A DNA stretch of 64,000 nt from Thermosynechococcus sp. CL-1 (GCF_008386235.1 NZ_CP040671.1:2048001-2112000), one strand, 5' to 3'; positions 46,883-56,513 are shown, numbered from the stretch's first letter. Translations and numbers: made by a program. Notes: a model not told the origin generated them from the sequence alone.

Positions 46883-48208
46883 TTAGCTGCCAAATTGAAG
46901 GGGGCGGCCACGCACGTCGGTATTCACCCGCCCTTGGCTAAAAACAATCTCACCATTGACAAAGGTGTAAACTGGCCACCCCGTCAATGACCAGCCCTCA
47001 AAGGGACTCCAGCCGCACTTGGTGAGCAGTTCCTCGCGGCGCACTGGGCGATAGGTCTGCAAATCCACGAGCACCAGATCCGCATCGTCACCGGGGGCAA
47101 TTTTGCCTTTATTGGGAATGTCGTAGGCCGCAGCAACGGCAGTGGACATCCAACGCACCACTTGGGGCACCGTACAGCGACCGGCCATTGCTTGGGTCAA
47201 CATCAGGGGCAAAGAGGTTTCCACCCCCGGCATACCCGAAGGGCTTTGGGGATAGGGCTGCGCCTTTTCCTCTAGGGTGTGGGGAGCATGATCCGTGGCA
47301 ATAAAGTCAATCACCCCATCCAATAGTCCCTGCCAGAGTTTTCCATTATCTCCTGCGGTGCGCAAGGGCGGGTTCATTTGAGCAAGGGAGCCAATGTTGG
47401 CATAGGCCTCTGTGGTCAGCAATAGGTGCTGGGGGGTAACTTCCACCGTTATCCAAGGAAGCTTGTGCTTGCGCAGAAAGTCCACTTCAATTCCTGTGGA
47501 CAGATGGAGAATGTGCAGGCGGCGTTCGTATTTACGGGAGAGCTTCACTGCTAACTGGGTGGCGTTGAGGGCAGCAATCTCGTCTTGAATTTGCGAGTGT
47601 ACGGCCACATCGCTAATGCCAGCAAATTGTTCGCGACGGGCACGGATGCGCCCCTGATCTTCGGCATGGACAGCAATGAGGCGTTTACCCTCACTAAAGA
47701 TGCGGTCTAAAATTGGCTCCTCATCCACCAAGAGGGGGCCGTGCATTGACCCCATGAAAATCTTGATGCCACAGACGGGCTGGACGGTGTTGAGGACGGC
47801 AAGGTTATCCTTAGTAGCGCCAATGAAAAAACCATAATTAACAACACATTTGGCGGCAGCGCGGGCGAGTTTATCGTCTAGGCTGGCCTGATCAATCGTC
47901 AGGGGACGGGTATTGGGCATTTCCAAAAAGCTGGTGACCCCCCCCTTGGCACAGGCACAACTGGCAGTAAATAGATCCTCTTTGTGCTCTAAGCCCGGTT
48001 CACGAAAATGGACTTGGGGGTCGATCACACCGGGCAGGAGCGTGAGACCGGTAGCATCAATAACCGTATCCTCTGGGTGGACGGTGACAGTTTCTGCGAC
48101 TTCGGTGATGCGATCGCCCTCAAGGCGTACCTGTTGTTGTCGCAGTTCTCCCTCTGGGGTACAAATCACCGCATTTTGGATTGCGATCGCCACCCTGTTC
48201 TCCTTCAA
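46883..48208 (-). CDS. pyrC: Dihydroorotase-like amidohydrolase
   Basis: A 441-residue cyclic amidohydrolase of the dihydroorotase type (pyrimidine synthesis). GIKIFMGSMHGP carries the lysine that is carbamylated in the family; AVHAEDQGRI, RLHILHLSTG and IATDHAPHTLEEK hold further metal ligands and the catalytic aspartate. The first metal site, normally HxH (DPHVHFREPG), reads DPQVHFREPG, so its first histidine is Gln65. This may be a dihydroorotase with an altered metal centre or a non-catalytic paralogue. It is a single gene, with no other pyr gene nearby. Confidence 0.85.
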   Translation of the reverse strand: MKENRVAIAIQNAVICTPEGELRQQQVRLEGDRITEVAETVTVHPEDTVIDATGLTLLPGVIDPQVHFREPGLEHKEDLFTASCACAKGGVTSFLEMPNTRPLTIDQASLDDKLARAAAKCVVNYGFFIGATKDNLAVLNTVQPVCGIKIFMGSMHGPLLVDEEPILDRIFSEGKRLIAVHAEDQGRIRARREQFAGISDVAVHSQIQDEIAALNATQLAVKLSRKYERRLHILHLSTGIEVDFLRKHKLPWITVEVTPQHLLLTTEAYANIGSLAQMNPPLRTAGDNGKLWQGLLDGVIDFIATDHAPHTLEEKAQPYPQSPSGMPGVETSLPLMLTQAMAGRCTVPQVVRWMSTAVAAAYDIPNKGKIAPGDDADLVLVDLQTYRPVRREELLTKCGWSPFEGWSLTGWPVYTFVNGEIVFSQGRVNTDVRGRPLQFGS

Positions 48209-48317
48209 AATTGGCTCTCTCCCTTGATCCTACTGGCATCTGAGACCCAAAGACACGAGGTGTAAACTATAAACATCTGTAATACCTGTGGTGATAAAAA
48301 TTTGCCCCAGATCTATC

Positions 48318-48345
48318 TTCGGAACGGAAATAAAACCCTTATACT
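48318..48345 (+). promoter_or_regulatory. Possible ndhA operon promoter
   Basis: TATACT (48340-48345) is a fair -10 element, with TTCGGA 16 bases upstream as a weak -35. It lies about 38 bases before the ndhA start. Confidence 0.3.
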
Positions 48346-48383
48346 GTAGAGCGTGTCTGTAGGTGGGGCGCGATCGAATCGCT

Positions 48384-49502
48384 ATGGAATCTGGTATTGA
48401 CTTACAGGGGCAGTTTATTCGTGCATTGGAATCCCTTGGCCTCTCCCATGATCTGGCCAAGCTGCTATGGCTACCTCTGCCAATGTTAATGATGCTCATT
48501 GTGGCTACCGTGGGTGTGCTGGTGGCCGTTTGGCTAGAACGGAAAATTTCTGCCGCTGTGCAACAGCGTATTGGCCCGGAATACATTGGCCCATTGGGGA
48601 TTTTGGCTCCCTTGGCCGACGGCCTGAAACTCATTTTTAAGGAAGATGTTCTCCCTGCGAATACTGATCGCTGGCTGTTTACCCTTGGGCCAGCGGTGGT
48701 CGTGATTCCTGTCTTTTTGTCCTATATTATTGTCCCCTTTGGCCAAAACCTACTGATCTCCAACTTGGCGATGGGGGTCTTTCTCTGGATTGCCCTCTCA
48801 AGTATTGCGCCCATTGGCCTACTGATGTCAGGCTATGCCTCCAACAACAAATACTCCCTACTGGGGGGACTGCGGGCAGCGGCACAATCCATTAGCTATG
48901 AAATTCCCCTTGCCTTGGCGGTGTTGGCGGTGGCCATGATGTCCAATGGTTTGGGTACGGTGGAAATTGTCGAGCAGCAGTCGGAGTATGGCATCCTGAG
49001 TTGGAATGTCTGGCGGCAGCCCATCGGCTTTTTGATCTTTTGGATTGCGGCTCTGGCAGAGTGTGAGCGCCTCCCCTTTGACTTGCCGGAAGCCGAGGAA
49101 GAACTCGTGGCTGGCTACCAAACAGAGTACGCTGGCATGAAGTTTGCCCTCTTTTACCTTGGTGCCTACGTTAACCTTGTGCTTTCGGCACTCTTGGTCA
49201 GTGTTCTTTACTTCGGGGGTTGGAGCTTCCCCATTCCCCTAGAAACCATTGCCAATCTTCTTGGGGTGAGTGAGAGCAATCCCTTTTTGCAGATTGCCTT
49301 TGCGGTGCTGGGCATCACGATGACCCTGATGAAGGCCTACTTCTTTGTCTTTTTGGCGATTCTGCTGCGCTGGACTGTGCCCCGTGTGCGCATTGACCAA
49401 CTCCTAGACCTTGGTTGGAAATTCCTATTACCCGTGGGTCTAGTGAACTTGCTGCTGACCGCTGGCTTGAAGCTCGCCTTTCCCGTAGCCTTTGGCGGTT
49501 AA
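48384..49502 (+). CDS. ndhA: NAD(P)H-quinone oxidoreductase subunit 1
   Basis: Membrane subunit of NDH-1 that joins the peripheral arm to the membrane arm and forms the quinone site; 372 residues with eight or more membrane helices. [19 protein letters not shown] and [18 protein letters not shown] match NuoH/NdhA, and the acidic loop [20 protein letters not shown] is diagnostic. ATG 48384 is preferred over GTG 48363 because it gives the usual length. First gene of ndhA-ndhI-ndhG-ndhE. Confidence 0.97.
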   Translation: MESGIDLQGQFIRALESLGLSHDLAKLLWLPLPMLMMLIVATVGVLVAVWLERKISAAVQQRIGPEYIGPLGILAPLADGLKLIFKEDVLPANTDRWLFTLGPAVVVIPVFLSYIIVPFGQNLLISNLAMGVFLWIALSSIAPIGLLMSGYASNNKYSLLGGLRAAAQSISYEIPLALAVLAVAMMSNGLGTVEIVEQQSEYGILSWNVWRQPIGFLIFWIAALAECERLPFDLPEAEEELVAGYQTEYAGMKFALFYLGAYVNLVLSALLVSVLYFGGWSFPIPLETIANLLGVSESNPFLQIAFAVLGITMTLMKAYFFVFLAILLRWTVPRVRIDQLLDLGWKFLLPVGLVNLLLTAGLKLAFPVAFGG

Positions 49503-49531
49503 GAAACTCCCCATTTCCATGAGGTGACACC

Positions 49532-50122
49532 ATGAAATTCCTCAATCAGATTACCAACTATGCCAAAGAGGCAGTGCAGTCCGCTAAGTACATTGGTCAA
49601 GGCCTCTCCGTGACCTTTGATCACATGCGGCGGCGGCCGGTGACGGTGCAATATCCCTACGAAAAACTCATTCCCTCGGAACGGTTTCGGGGACGGATTC
49701 ACTTTGAGTTTGACAAGTGCATTGCCTGTGAAGTGTGCGTGCGCGTCTGCCCGATTAACCTGCCCGTGGTGGATTGGGTCTTCAACAAAGAGATCAAGAA
49801 GAAAGAACTGAGGCACTACAGCATTGACTTTGGTGTGTGCATCTTCTGTGCCAACTGTGTGGAATACTGCCCCACCAATTGCCTCTCGGTAACAGAGGAG
49901 TACGAACTGGCCACCTACGATCGCCATGAGCTGAACTACGACAGTGTGGCAATGGGACGCATTCCCTATAAAGTGACCCAAGATCCGATGGTGACCCCGA
50001 TCCGCGAGTTTGCCTACCTGCCGGCGGGGGTAATGTCTGGTCATAATTTGCCTGCGGGTGCCCAACGGGCGGGAGAGCATCCGGAGGCGATCGCCAACAC
50101 TGCTGAATCATCTGAGAACTAG
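49532..50122 (+). CDS. ndhI: NAD(P)H-quinone oxidoreductase subunit I
   Basis: Iron-sulphur subunit of NDH-1, 196 residues, carrying the two [4Fe-4S] clusters that pass electrons toward the quinone. The motifs are [12 protein letters not shown] (Cys63, 66, 69, 73) and [12 protein letters not shown] (Cys103, 106, 109, 113). The N-terminal amphipathic helices fit attachment to NdhA. It follows ndhA by 29 bases, with GAGGTG before the ATG. Confidence 0.98.
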   Translation: MKFLNQITNYAKEAVQSAKYIGQGLSVTFDHMRRRPVTVQYPYEKLIPSERFRGRIHFEFDKCIACEVCVRVCPINLPVVDWVFNKEIKKKELRHYSIDFGVCIFCANCVEYCPTNCLSVTEEYELATYDRHELNYDSVAMGRIPYKVTQDPMVTPIREFAYLPAGVMSGHNLPAGAQRAGEHPEAIANTAESSEN

Positions 50123-50133
50123 GAGTTGTTGCT

Positions 50134-50736
50134 GTGGACTTAGCCACCCTGACCCAAACGATGACCTTCTTTGCCCTTGCCGCTGCAGTGATTGTTGCTG
50201 CCCTTGGCGTTGTGCTCCTGAACAACGTTGTCTATTCTGCCTTCTTGCTGGGGGGTGTGTTCCTGAGCATCTCTGGGCTATATATCCTCATGAATGCTGA
50301 CTTTGTCTCAGCGGCACAAATTCTCATCTATGTCGGCGCGGTGAACGTTCTCATCCTCTTTGCCATCATGCTCGTCAATAAGCGCGAGGCCTATACCCCA
50401 GTGCCGGGGCGTTGGCTGCGTCAGGGGGGTGCCGCAGTAGTCTCCCTTGGCGTCTTTGCCCTGCTGACAAAAATGATTTTGCAAACCCCTTGGCAACTCA
50501 GTTCCCTGCCGCCTACGACTGACAGCATCACAACGATTGGCCAGCACTTTTTCAGCGATTTCCTCTTGCCCTTTGAGTTGGCCTCGGTCTTGCTGCTGAT
50601 GGCCTTGATTGGGGCAGTGGTTCTCGCCCGCCGCGAACTGGTCTTGGAACCTGAACCCCTCTTAGGGGAAGAGGTGGTTCCCCCCTTGGAGTTGCCGGAA
50701 CGTCCCCGTGAACCTGTAGCCTTGTCTGAAAAATAG
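50134..50736 (+). CDS. ndhG: NAD(P)H-quinone oxidoreductase subunit 6
   Basis: Membrane subunit of NDH-1 (NuoJ-like), 200 residues with five hydrophobic helices; the conserved GAVNVLILFAIMLVN segment near the middle includes the family's pi-bulge helix. The tail (PEPLLGEEVVPPLELPERPR) is charged and proline-rich. It starts with GTG 50134, preceded by AGGAG, eleven bases after ndhI. Confidence 0.96.
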   Translation: MDLATLTQTMTFFALAAAVIVAALGVVLLNNVVYSAFLLGGVFLSISGLYILMNADFVSAAQILIYVGAVNVLILFAIMLVNKREAYTPVPGRWLRQGGAAVVSLGVFALLTKMILQTPWQLSSLPPTTDSITTIGQHFFSDFLLPFELASVLLLMALIGAVVLARRELVLEPEPLLGEEVVPPLELPERPREPVALSEK

Positions 50737-50745
50737 GGAAAGACG

Positions 50746-51051
50746 ATGCAGTTAACCTATGTTTTGATCTTGGCAGCACTGCTATTTTGTATTGGCATCT
50801 ATGGCCTCGTCACCAGTCGCAATGCTGTGCGCGTGCTCATGTCCATTGAGTTGCTTCTGAATGCTGTCAACCTCAACCTGATTGGTTTTGCCAACTATCT
50901 GGATGGTCAGCAAATTAAGGGTCAAGTTTTTGCTGTGTTTGTGATTACGGTGGCAGCCGCCGAAGCCGCCGTAGGTCTAGCCATTATCTTGGCCATCTAT
51001 CGCAACCGCCAGACCGTTGACATGGAGAAATTCAACCTCCTGAAGTGGTAG
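50746..51051 (+). CDS. ndhE: NAD(P)H-quinone oxidoreductase subunit 4L
   Basis: Small membrane subunit of NDH-1 (NuoK-like), 101 residues, three helices. [17 protein letters not shown] holds the conserved membrane glutamate of the proton path, and [20 protein letters not shown] the second one. Last gene of the ndhA-I-G-E operon, nine bases after ndhG. Confidence 0.98.
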   Translation: MQLTYVLILAALLFCIGIYGLVTSRNAVRVLMSIELLLNAVNLNLIGFANYLDGQQIKGQVFAVFVITVAAAEAAVGLAIILAIYRNRQTVDMEKFNLLKW

Positions 51052-51127
51052 GCTAGAAGTTGGAACTTGGCTCCCTGAATGGTCGTCTTCTTTTCAAGAA
51101 CCAGTGTCAGCAAAGGGGCAATGGCCT

Positions 51128-52297
51128 ATGACAGTGCGTCTTGGTAAATCGGTCACTTATCTGTCGTTAATGGCATTGGGGGCAGCCGCTGCCATGTTTG
51201 CCACCCACTTAATGCCAGCGTCAACGCCCTTGGTGACCCCCAGTTTGGCGCAGTTACCGGCACCGCTACCAGCGGGAAATGACATTAACTTTATTGCCCG
51301 TGCTGTTGAACAAGTAGGACCTGCCGTAGTGCGGATTGATGCTTCCCGTACGGTGCAGACCCGCGTGCCAGCCATCTTTAATGACCCTTTCTTTCAGGAG
51401 TTTTTTGGGCCAATGATGCCCCCCCGCAGCCGCGAGGAGCGGGGTTTAGGCTCTGGCTTCATCATTAGCAGTGATGGCCTGATTCTGACCAATGCCCATG
51501 TGGTGGATGGTGCCAATCGCGTACGGGTGACACTCAAGGATGGCCGCACATTTGAGGGTCAAGTTTTGGGGCAAGACCGACTGACGGATGTGGCCGTAGT
51601 CAAGGTGAATGCCAACAATTTACCGGTGGTGCGTCTTGGCAATTCTGATCATTTGCGCCCCGGTGAGTGGGCGATCGCCATCGGCAATCCCTTGGGTCTC
51701 GATAATACGGTGACTGCGGGCATCATTAGTGCGACGGGACGCTCTAGCGGTGATATTGGCGTGCCCGATAAGCGGGTGGGCTTCATTCAAACCGATGCGG
51801 CCATTAACCCCGGCAACTCTGGTGGCCCCCTGTTGAATCAACGGGGAGAGGTGATTGGCATGAATACCGCGATCATTGGTGGTGCCCAAGGCTTGGGATT
51901 TGCCATTCCCATCAACACGGCTCAGCGGATTGCCAACCAACTGATTGCCAATGGTCGTGTCGATCACCCCTTCCTTGGTATTCGCATGGCCAATCTCACC
52001 CCTGAGATGCAGCAGCGCCTCAACGCCAATCCCAATAGTCCTGTGCGTGTGCAGGAAAGTTCGGGTGTTTTGATTTTTCAAGTCTTGCCCAACTCTCCCG
52101 CTGCCCGTGCAGGTTTGCAACCCGGAGATGTGATCCGTCGCATCAATGGCCAAAACATCACCAAAGCGGATCAAGTGCAGCAAATGGTGGAAAGCACAGG
52201 CATTGGTCGCACCATGGAACTGGAAGTGCGCCGTAGTGGCCAAACTGTAACTGTGGCCGTGCAGCCGGCTCCCCTCCCTGCCCAAGCTAGTCGCTAA
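51128..52297 (+). CDS. HtrA/Deg-family periplasmic serine protease (HhoA-like)
   Basis: A 389-residue S1C protease with one PDZ domain, the layout of cyanobacterial HhoA/HhoB/HtrA, which degrade damaged proteins in the periplasm or lumen. An N-terminal hydrophobic segment ([17 protein letters not shown]) serves as signal or anchor. The triad is His124 (TNAHVVDG), Asp154 (LTDVAVVKV) and Ser231 ([10 protein letters not shown]). The PDZ domain includes [23 protein letters not shown] 51128 has AAAGGGG nine bases upstream; GTG 51104 would add eight residues. The next gene begins one base after its stop. Confidence 0.94.
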   Translation: MTVRLGKSVTYLSLMALGAAAAMFATHLMPASTPLVTPSLAQLPAPLPAGNDINFIARAVEQVGPAVVRIDASRTVQTRVPAIFNDPFFQEFFGPMMPPRSREERGLGSGFIISSDGLILTNAHVVDGANRVRVTLKDGRTFEGQVLGQDRLTDVAVVKVNANNLPVVRLGNSDHLRPGEWAIAIGNPLGLDNTVTAGIISATGRSSGDIGVPDKRVGFIQTDAAINPGNSGGPLLNQRGEVIGMNTAIIGGAQGLGFAIPINTAQRIANQLIANGRVDHPFLGIRMANLTPEMQQRLNANPNSPVRVQESSGVLIFQVLPNSPAARAGLQPGDVIRRINGQNITKADQVQQMVESTGIGRTMELEVRRSGQTVTVAVQPAPLPAQASR

Positions 52298-52298
52298 C

Positions 52299-53312
52299 GT
52301 GCTGACGGCCGTTCTGATCATTCCAACCGGCATTGGGGCTGCCATTGGCGGCTATGCGGGTGATGCGATTCCCGTCGTTCGTGCTTTGGCTCAAGTGTGC
52401 GATCGCCTGATCACCCATCCCAACGTTCTCAATGGGGCAATGCTCTATTGGCCGCTGCCCAATGTTTGGTATGTGGAAGGCTATGCCCTTGATGAATTTG
52501 CTGTTGGCCGTTGGGGATTGCTGCCACCCCATCCCAATCGCATTGGCCTGTTACTGGATGCGGCGATTGAAGCGGATCTCCAACTGCGCCATCGTCAAGC
52601 AGCGGCGGCCTGTGCTGCCACCTTGGGTCTAATGATGACTGAACCTGTGATTACAGATGAACCCTTGGGCGTGCAGTTGCAAACCGCTGCCTCGGGGGCA
52701 ACTTGGGGGACTCTGGCGAACCCCGCTAGTTTATTGCAGGCGGCAGAAAAACTGATTCAAGAGGCCAAGGCGGAGGCGATCGCGATTGTGACCCGCTTTC
52801 CCGACGATCCCGGTACGGCAGCCTTACAGCACTATCGCAGTGGCCAAGGTGTCGATCCCCTCGCCGGGGCAGAAGCGGTCATTAGTCATTTGGTTGTCCA
52901 GCACTTTCAGATTCCGGCAGCCCATGCCCCAGCCCTGCAACCATTGCCCCTAGAGGAGACTGTACATCCCCGCGCCCTAGCTGAGGAAATTGGCTACACC
53001 TTTTTGCCCTCGGTGTTGGTGGGATTGAGTCGTGCTCCCCGCTATAGCCCAACTGCTAGGGAGGCCCTGTGGCGACAGGACGTGGATGCGGTGATTGTAC
53101 CCGCCACTGCTCTTGGTGGACGGGGAATTCTGGCCTTGGCTCAGCGGGGCGTCCCCATCCTAACGGTGACTAACAATACCACAACCCTCAATGTTACAGC
53201 TGCCGATTTGGGGATAGAGACAATCCCTTGCCAGTCCTATGCCGAGGCCATTGGCGTGTTGAGTGCGATGAAGGCAGGGGTATCTTGGCAAACGGTTACA
53301 CTGGCAACCTGA
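52299..53312 (+). CDS. DUF3326-family protein
   Basis: A 337-residue cyanobacterial and plant-type protein matching DUF3326, function unknown. It starts VLIIPTGIGAAIGGYAGDA and contains THPNVLNGAMLYWPLPN, a conserved region that may bind a ligand, and the C-terminal VPATALGGRGILALAQRGVPIL. The GTG start is one base after the protease stop, so both are probably translated from one message. The broken Rpn copy begins 14 bases after its stop. Confidence 0.85.
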   Translation: MLTAVLIIPTGIGAAIGGYAGDAIPVVRALAQVCDRLITHPNVLNGAMLYWPLPNVWYVEGYALDEFAVGRWGLLPPHPNRIGLLLDAAIEADLQLRHRQAAAACAATLGLMMTEPVITDEPLGVQLQTAASGATWGTLANPASLLQAAEKLIQEAKAEAIAIVTRFPDDPGTAALQHYRSGQGVDPLAGAEAVISHLVVQHFQIPAAHAPALQPLPLEETVHPRALAEEIGYTFLPSVLVGLSRAPRYSPTAREALWRQDVDAVIVPATALGGRGILALAQRGVPILTVTNNTTTLNVTAADLGIETIPCQSYAEAIGVLSAMKAGVSWQTVTLAT

Positions 53313-53325
53313 AAAAATTTTTGCT

Positions 53326-53723
53326 TTTATTCCCATCGCTAGGCTGAACAAGTGTCCAACCCTATGAGATGTTGGTGAAGAGCAACTACCGGCATATTGT
53401 ACAAGTTCACGGAGCTGAGTCGCGAGGAGGTGCTGCGCATGCTGGGGTTTACCACTGAGGAACTAAAGCGGACGCGGTTTTATCAAGAAGTGTATGCTGA
53501 GGCACGGGAAGAGGTATTACAGCAGGGACTGCAACAGGGATTGCAGCAGGGAGAGACCCTCGTTGTGCTGCGGCAGTTAAGGCGGCGGTTTGGCGAGTTA
53601 CCAGCTGGCCTTGAGGAGCGCATTCGCCAGCTCCCTGCTCATCAGATTGAAGCCTTGGCAGAAGCTCTCCTAGACTTCACTGACCTAGAGGAAGTTTTTG
53701 CGTGGCTAGAGCACTCCACCTAG
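53326..53723 (+). pseudogene. Truncated Rpn-family copy at the head of the array
   Basis: The first 55 bases (53326-53380) match, with changes and small gaps, the part of a full copy that encodes PHRQAEQVSFDPYEVLVN. The sequence then jumps to the part encoding LYKFTELSREEVL, so the nuclease core and an internal segment are gone. From TTG 53397 or ATG 53439 the frame is open to 53723 and encodes the intact C-terminal part: three LQQG repeats and the DUF4351 domain ending WLEHST, very like copy 1. The ATG at 53439 keeps the GAGGAGG sequence eight bases upstream. It is a pseudogene for the nuclease but may still make a 94-residue C-terminal protein. Confidence 0.85.
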
Positions 53724-53726
53724 CCC

Positions 53727-54704
53727 ATGCGCCGCGACTCCCTTTTTTATCAACTCTTTGCCCAGCTACCCCAAACCCTTTTTGATCTTTTGGGCAGAGA
53801 AGCGCCGCAGGGGTATCGCTTTGACTCCGTGGAACTCAAGCAAACGGCCTTTCGCATTGATGGCGTCTTCATGCCCCCTGACCCCTCAGGAATCGTCTAT
53901 TTCTGTGAGGTGCAGTTTCAGCGCGATAACAGCTTCTATGAACGCTTCTTTGCGGAAATCTTTCTCTATCTGCGGCTGTATCGCCACACCTTCTCTGATT
54001 GGCAAGCGGTGGTTATTTATCCCCATCGCCAAGCTGAACAAGTGTCCTTTGACCCCTATGAGGTGTTGGTGAATAGTCATCGCCTGCATCGGGTCTATTT
54101 GAATGAACTGGGGTCACTTGAGGCGTTGCCATTGAGCCTAGCGCTGATGCAGCTCACAGTGTTACCTGAAGCAGAAATGCCGACAGCAGCACGGTTGCTG
54201 GCAGAGCGCACTCGCATAGAGGCAGTGCCAAGGCCAGAAGTCATAATAGAGTTAATCACCACCATTGTGTTGTACAAGTTTACGGAGCTGAGTCGGGAGG
54301 AGGTGCTGCGCATGCTGGGGTTTACCACGGAGGAACTGAAGCGGACGCGGTTTTATCAGGAGGTGTATGCTGAGGCACGGGAAGAGGGGTTACAAGAGGG
54401 GCGAGCACAAGGGCGAGAAGAAGGACGACAGGAAGGACGACAGCAGGGGTTGCAGCAGGGATTGCAGCAGGGATTGCAGCAGGGGTTGCAGCAGGGGTTG
54501 CAGCAGGGATTACAGCAGGGATTACAGCAGGGAGAGACCCTCGTTGTGCTGCGGCAGTTAAGACGGCGGTTTGGCGAGTTACCAGCTGGCCTTGAGGAGC
54601 GCATTCGCCAGCTCCCTGCTCATCAGATTGAAGCCTTGGCAGAAGCTCTCCTAGACTTCACTGACCTAGAGGAAGTTTTTGCGTGGCTAGAGCACTCCAC
54701 CTAG
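53727..54704 (+). CDS. Rpn-family PD-(D/E)XK nuclease-like protein, array copy 1
   Basis: 325 residues. Family reading, valid for all nine copies: residues 1-125 match DUF2887, the cyanobacterial branch of the Rpn (recombination-promoting nuclease)/transposase-like PD-(D/E)XK proteins, with acidic residues in FRIDGVF (Asp45) and FCEVQFQ (Glu61, Gln63 replacing the usual Lys). Residues 170-220 are helical, followed by a Gln-rich coiled-coil-like repeat, then DUF4351 (VVLRQLRRRFGELPAGLEER). This copy has a charged insert (GRAQGREEGRQEGRQQG) before seven LQQG repeats. ATG is three bases after the stop of the broken copy; no Shine-Dalgarno precedes it, suggesting translational coupling. Internal start candidate: ATG 54312. 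Confidence 0.9.
   Translation: MRRDSLFYQLFAQLPQTLFDLLGREAPQGYRFDSVELKQTAFRIDGVFMPPDPSGIVYFCEVQFQRDNSFYERFFAEIFLYLRLYRHTFSDWQAVVIYPHRQAEQVSFDPYEVLVNSHRLHRVYLNELGSLEALPLSLALMQLTVLPEAEMPTAARLLAERTRIEAVPRPEVIIELITTIVLYKFTELSREEVLRMLGFTTEELKRTRFYQEVYAEAREEGLQEGRAQGREEGRQEGRQQGLQQGLQQGLQQGLQQGLQQGLQQGLQQGETLVVLRQLRRRFGELPAGLEERIRQLPAHQIEALAEALLDFTDLEEVFAWLEHST
54295..54314 (+). promoter_or_regulatory. Internal ribosome-binding site and start, copy 1 (same in all copies)
   Basis: GGGAGGAGG (54295-54303), complementary to the 16S rRNA tail, is followed after eight bases by an in-frame ATG at 54312 (residue 196). The equivalent ATGs are at 53439 (broken copy), 55293, 56166, 57099, 57972, 58905, 59826, 60723 and 61680. 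The upstream base varies (CGC or CGG codon) but GAGGAGG never does. Confidence 0.5.
54450..54533 (+). repeat. 12-bp minisatellite in copy 1 (7 units)
   Basis: Seven tandem 12-base units of the type TTGCAGCAGGGA, each encoding LQQG. Units vary only at synonymous positions (TTG/TTA, GGA/GGG). Confidence 0.97.
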
Positions 54705-54707
54705 CCC

Positions 54708-55577
54708 ATGCGCCGCGACTCCCTCTTTTACCAACTGTTTGCCCAGCTACCCCAAACCCTTTTTGATCTTTTGGGCAGAGAAGCGCCGCAGGGGTATCGC
54801 TTTGACTCCGTGGAACTCAAGCAAACGGCCTTTCGCATTGATGGCGTCTTCATGCCCCCTGACCCCTCAGGAACCGTCTATTTCTGTGAGGTGCAGTTTC
54901 AGCGCGATAACAGCTTCTATGAACGCTTCTTTGCGGAAATCTTTCTCTATCTGCGGCTGTATCGCCACACCTTCTCTGATTGGCAAGCGGTGGTTATTTA
55001 TCCCCATCGCCAAGCTGAACAAGTGTCCTTTGACCCCTATGAGGTGTTGGTGAATAGTCATCGCCTGCATCGGGTCTATTTGAATGAACTGGGGTCACTT
55101 GAGGCGTTGCCATTGAGCCTAGCGCTGATGCAGCTCACAGTGTTACCTGAAGCAGAAATGCCGACAGCAGCACGGTTGCTGTCAGAGCGCACTCGCATAG
55201 AGGCAGTGCCAAGGCCAGAAGTCATAATGGAGTTGATCACCACCATTGTGTTGTACAAATTCACCAAGCTGAGTCGCGAGGAGGTGCTGCGCATGCTGGG
55301 GTTTACCACTGAGGAACTAAAGCGGACGCGGTTTTATCAAGAGGTTTATGCTGAGGCGCGAGAGGATGGATTACAGCAGGGGTTGCAGCAGGGATTGCAA
55401 CAGGGAGAGACCCTTGTTGTTTTACGCCTCCTAAGACGGCGGTTTGGCGAGTTACCAGCTGGCCTTGAGGAGCGCATTCGCCAGCTCCCTGTCCATCAAA
55501 TTGAAGCCTTGGCAGAAGCTCTCTTGGACTTCACTACCCTAGAGGAAGTTTTTGCGTGGCTAGAGCACTCCACCTAG
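54708..55577 (+). CDS. Rpn-family protein, array copy 2
   Basis: 289 residues, the shortest full copy, with three LQQG repeats after EAREDG. It differs from copy 1 by T55 (SGTVYF), LLSERTRIEA, VIMELI and YKFTKLS. The nuclease-core residues Asp45, Glu61 and Gln63 are kept. It is nearly identical to copy 4; the first 150 bases differ (RFDSVEL here, RFESVEL there), while the remainder appears the same. Internal start candidate: ATG 55293. Starts three bases after the stop of copy 1. Confidence 0.9.
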   Translation: MRRDSLFYQLFAQLPQTLFDLLGREAPQGYRFDSVELKQTAFRIDGVFMPPDPSGTVYFCEVQFQRDNSFYERFFAEIFLYLRLYRHTFSDWQAVVIYPHRQAEQVSFDPYEVLVNSHRLHRVYLNELGSLEALPLSLALMQLTVLPEAEMPTAARLLSERTRIEAVPRPEVIMELITTIVLYKFTKLSREEVLRMLGFTTEELKRTRFYQEVYAEAREDGLQQGLQQGLQQGETLVVLRLLRRRFGELPAGLEERIRQLPVHQIEALAEALLDFTTLEEVFAWLEHST

Positions 55578-55580
55578 CCC

Positions 55581-56510
55581 ATGCGCCGCGACTCCCTTTT
55601 TTATCAACTCTTTGCCCAGCTGCCCCAGACCCTCTTCGACCTCTTGGGCATAGACACGCCGCAGGGGTATCGCTTTGACTCCGTGGAGCTGAAGCAAACG
55701 GCCTTTCGCATTGATGGCGTCTTCATGCCCCCTGACCCCTCAGGAATCGTCTATTTCTGTGAGGTGCAGTTTCAGCGCGATAACAGCTTCTATGAACGCT
55801 TCTTTGCGGAAATCTTTCTCTATCTGCGGCTGTATCGCCACACCTTTTCTGACTGGCAAGCGGTGGTGATTTATCCCCATCGTCAAGCAGAACAAGTGTC
55901 TTTTGACCCCTATGAGGTGTTGGTGAATAGTCATCGCCTGCATCGGGTCTATTTGAATGAACTGGGGTCACTTGAGGCGTTGCCACTGAGCCTAGCCCTG
56001 ATGCAGCTCACAGTGTTACCTGAAGCAGAAATGCCGACAGCAGCACGGTTGCTGGCAGAACGCACTCGCATAGAGGCAGTGCCAAGGCCAGAAGTCATAA
56101 TAGAGTTAATCACCACCATTGTGTTGTACAAGTTTACGGAGCTGAGTCGGGAGGAGGTGCTGCGCATGCTGGGGTTTACCACTGAGGAACTAAAGCGGAC
56201 GCGGTTTTATCGGGACGTCTATGCTGAGGTACGGGAAGAGGTCTATGCTGAGGTACGGGAAGAGGTATTACAGCAGGGATTGCAACAAGGATTGCAACAA
56301 GGATTGCAACAAGGGCTGCAACAGGGATTGCAGCAGGGAGAGACCCTCGTTGTGCTGCGTCTCCTAAGACGGCGGTTTGGCGAGTTACCAGCTGGCCTTG
56401 AGGAGCGCATTCGCCAGCTCCCTGTCCATCAAATTGAAGCCTTGGCAGAAGCTCTCTTGGACTTCACTACCCTAGAGGAAGTTTTTGCGTGGCTAGAGCA
56501 CTCCACCTAG
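55581..56510 (+). CDS. Rpn-family protein, array copy 3
   Basis: 309 residues, same protein as copy 5. Distinct in having LLGIDTPQGY instead of LLGREAPQGY, and RDVYAEVREEVYAEVREEV: an eight-residue (24-base) direct duplication before six LQQG repeats. Internal start candidate: ATG 56166. The linker after its stop is CCG rather than CCC. Confidence 0.9.
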   Translation: MRRDSLFYQLFAQLPQTLFDLLGIDTPQGYRFDSVELKQTAFRIDGVFMPPDPSGIVYFCEVQFQRDNSFYERFFAEIFLYLRLYRHTFSDWQAVVIYPHRQAEQVSFDPYEVLVNSHRLHRVYLNELGSLEALPLSLALMQLTVLPEAEMPTAARLLAERTRIEAVPRPEVIIELITTIVLYKFTELSREEVLRMLGFTTEELKRTRFYRDVYAEVREEVYAEVREEVLQQGLQQGLQQGLQQGLQQGLQQGETLVVLRLLRRRFGELPAGLEERIRQLPVHQIEALAEALLDFTTLEEVFAWLEHST

Positions 56511-56513
56511 CCG

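Noticed and set aside
54356-54604. Minus-strand frames of (CCNP)n and plus-strand frames of Cys/Arg/Asp-rich repeats over the minisatellites (also 60767-60991, 61735-62029)
   Set aside because: A 12-base repeat without stops is open in several frames; these are shadows of the LQQG coding repeat with no start signal or conservation.
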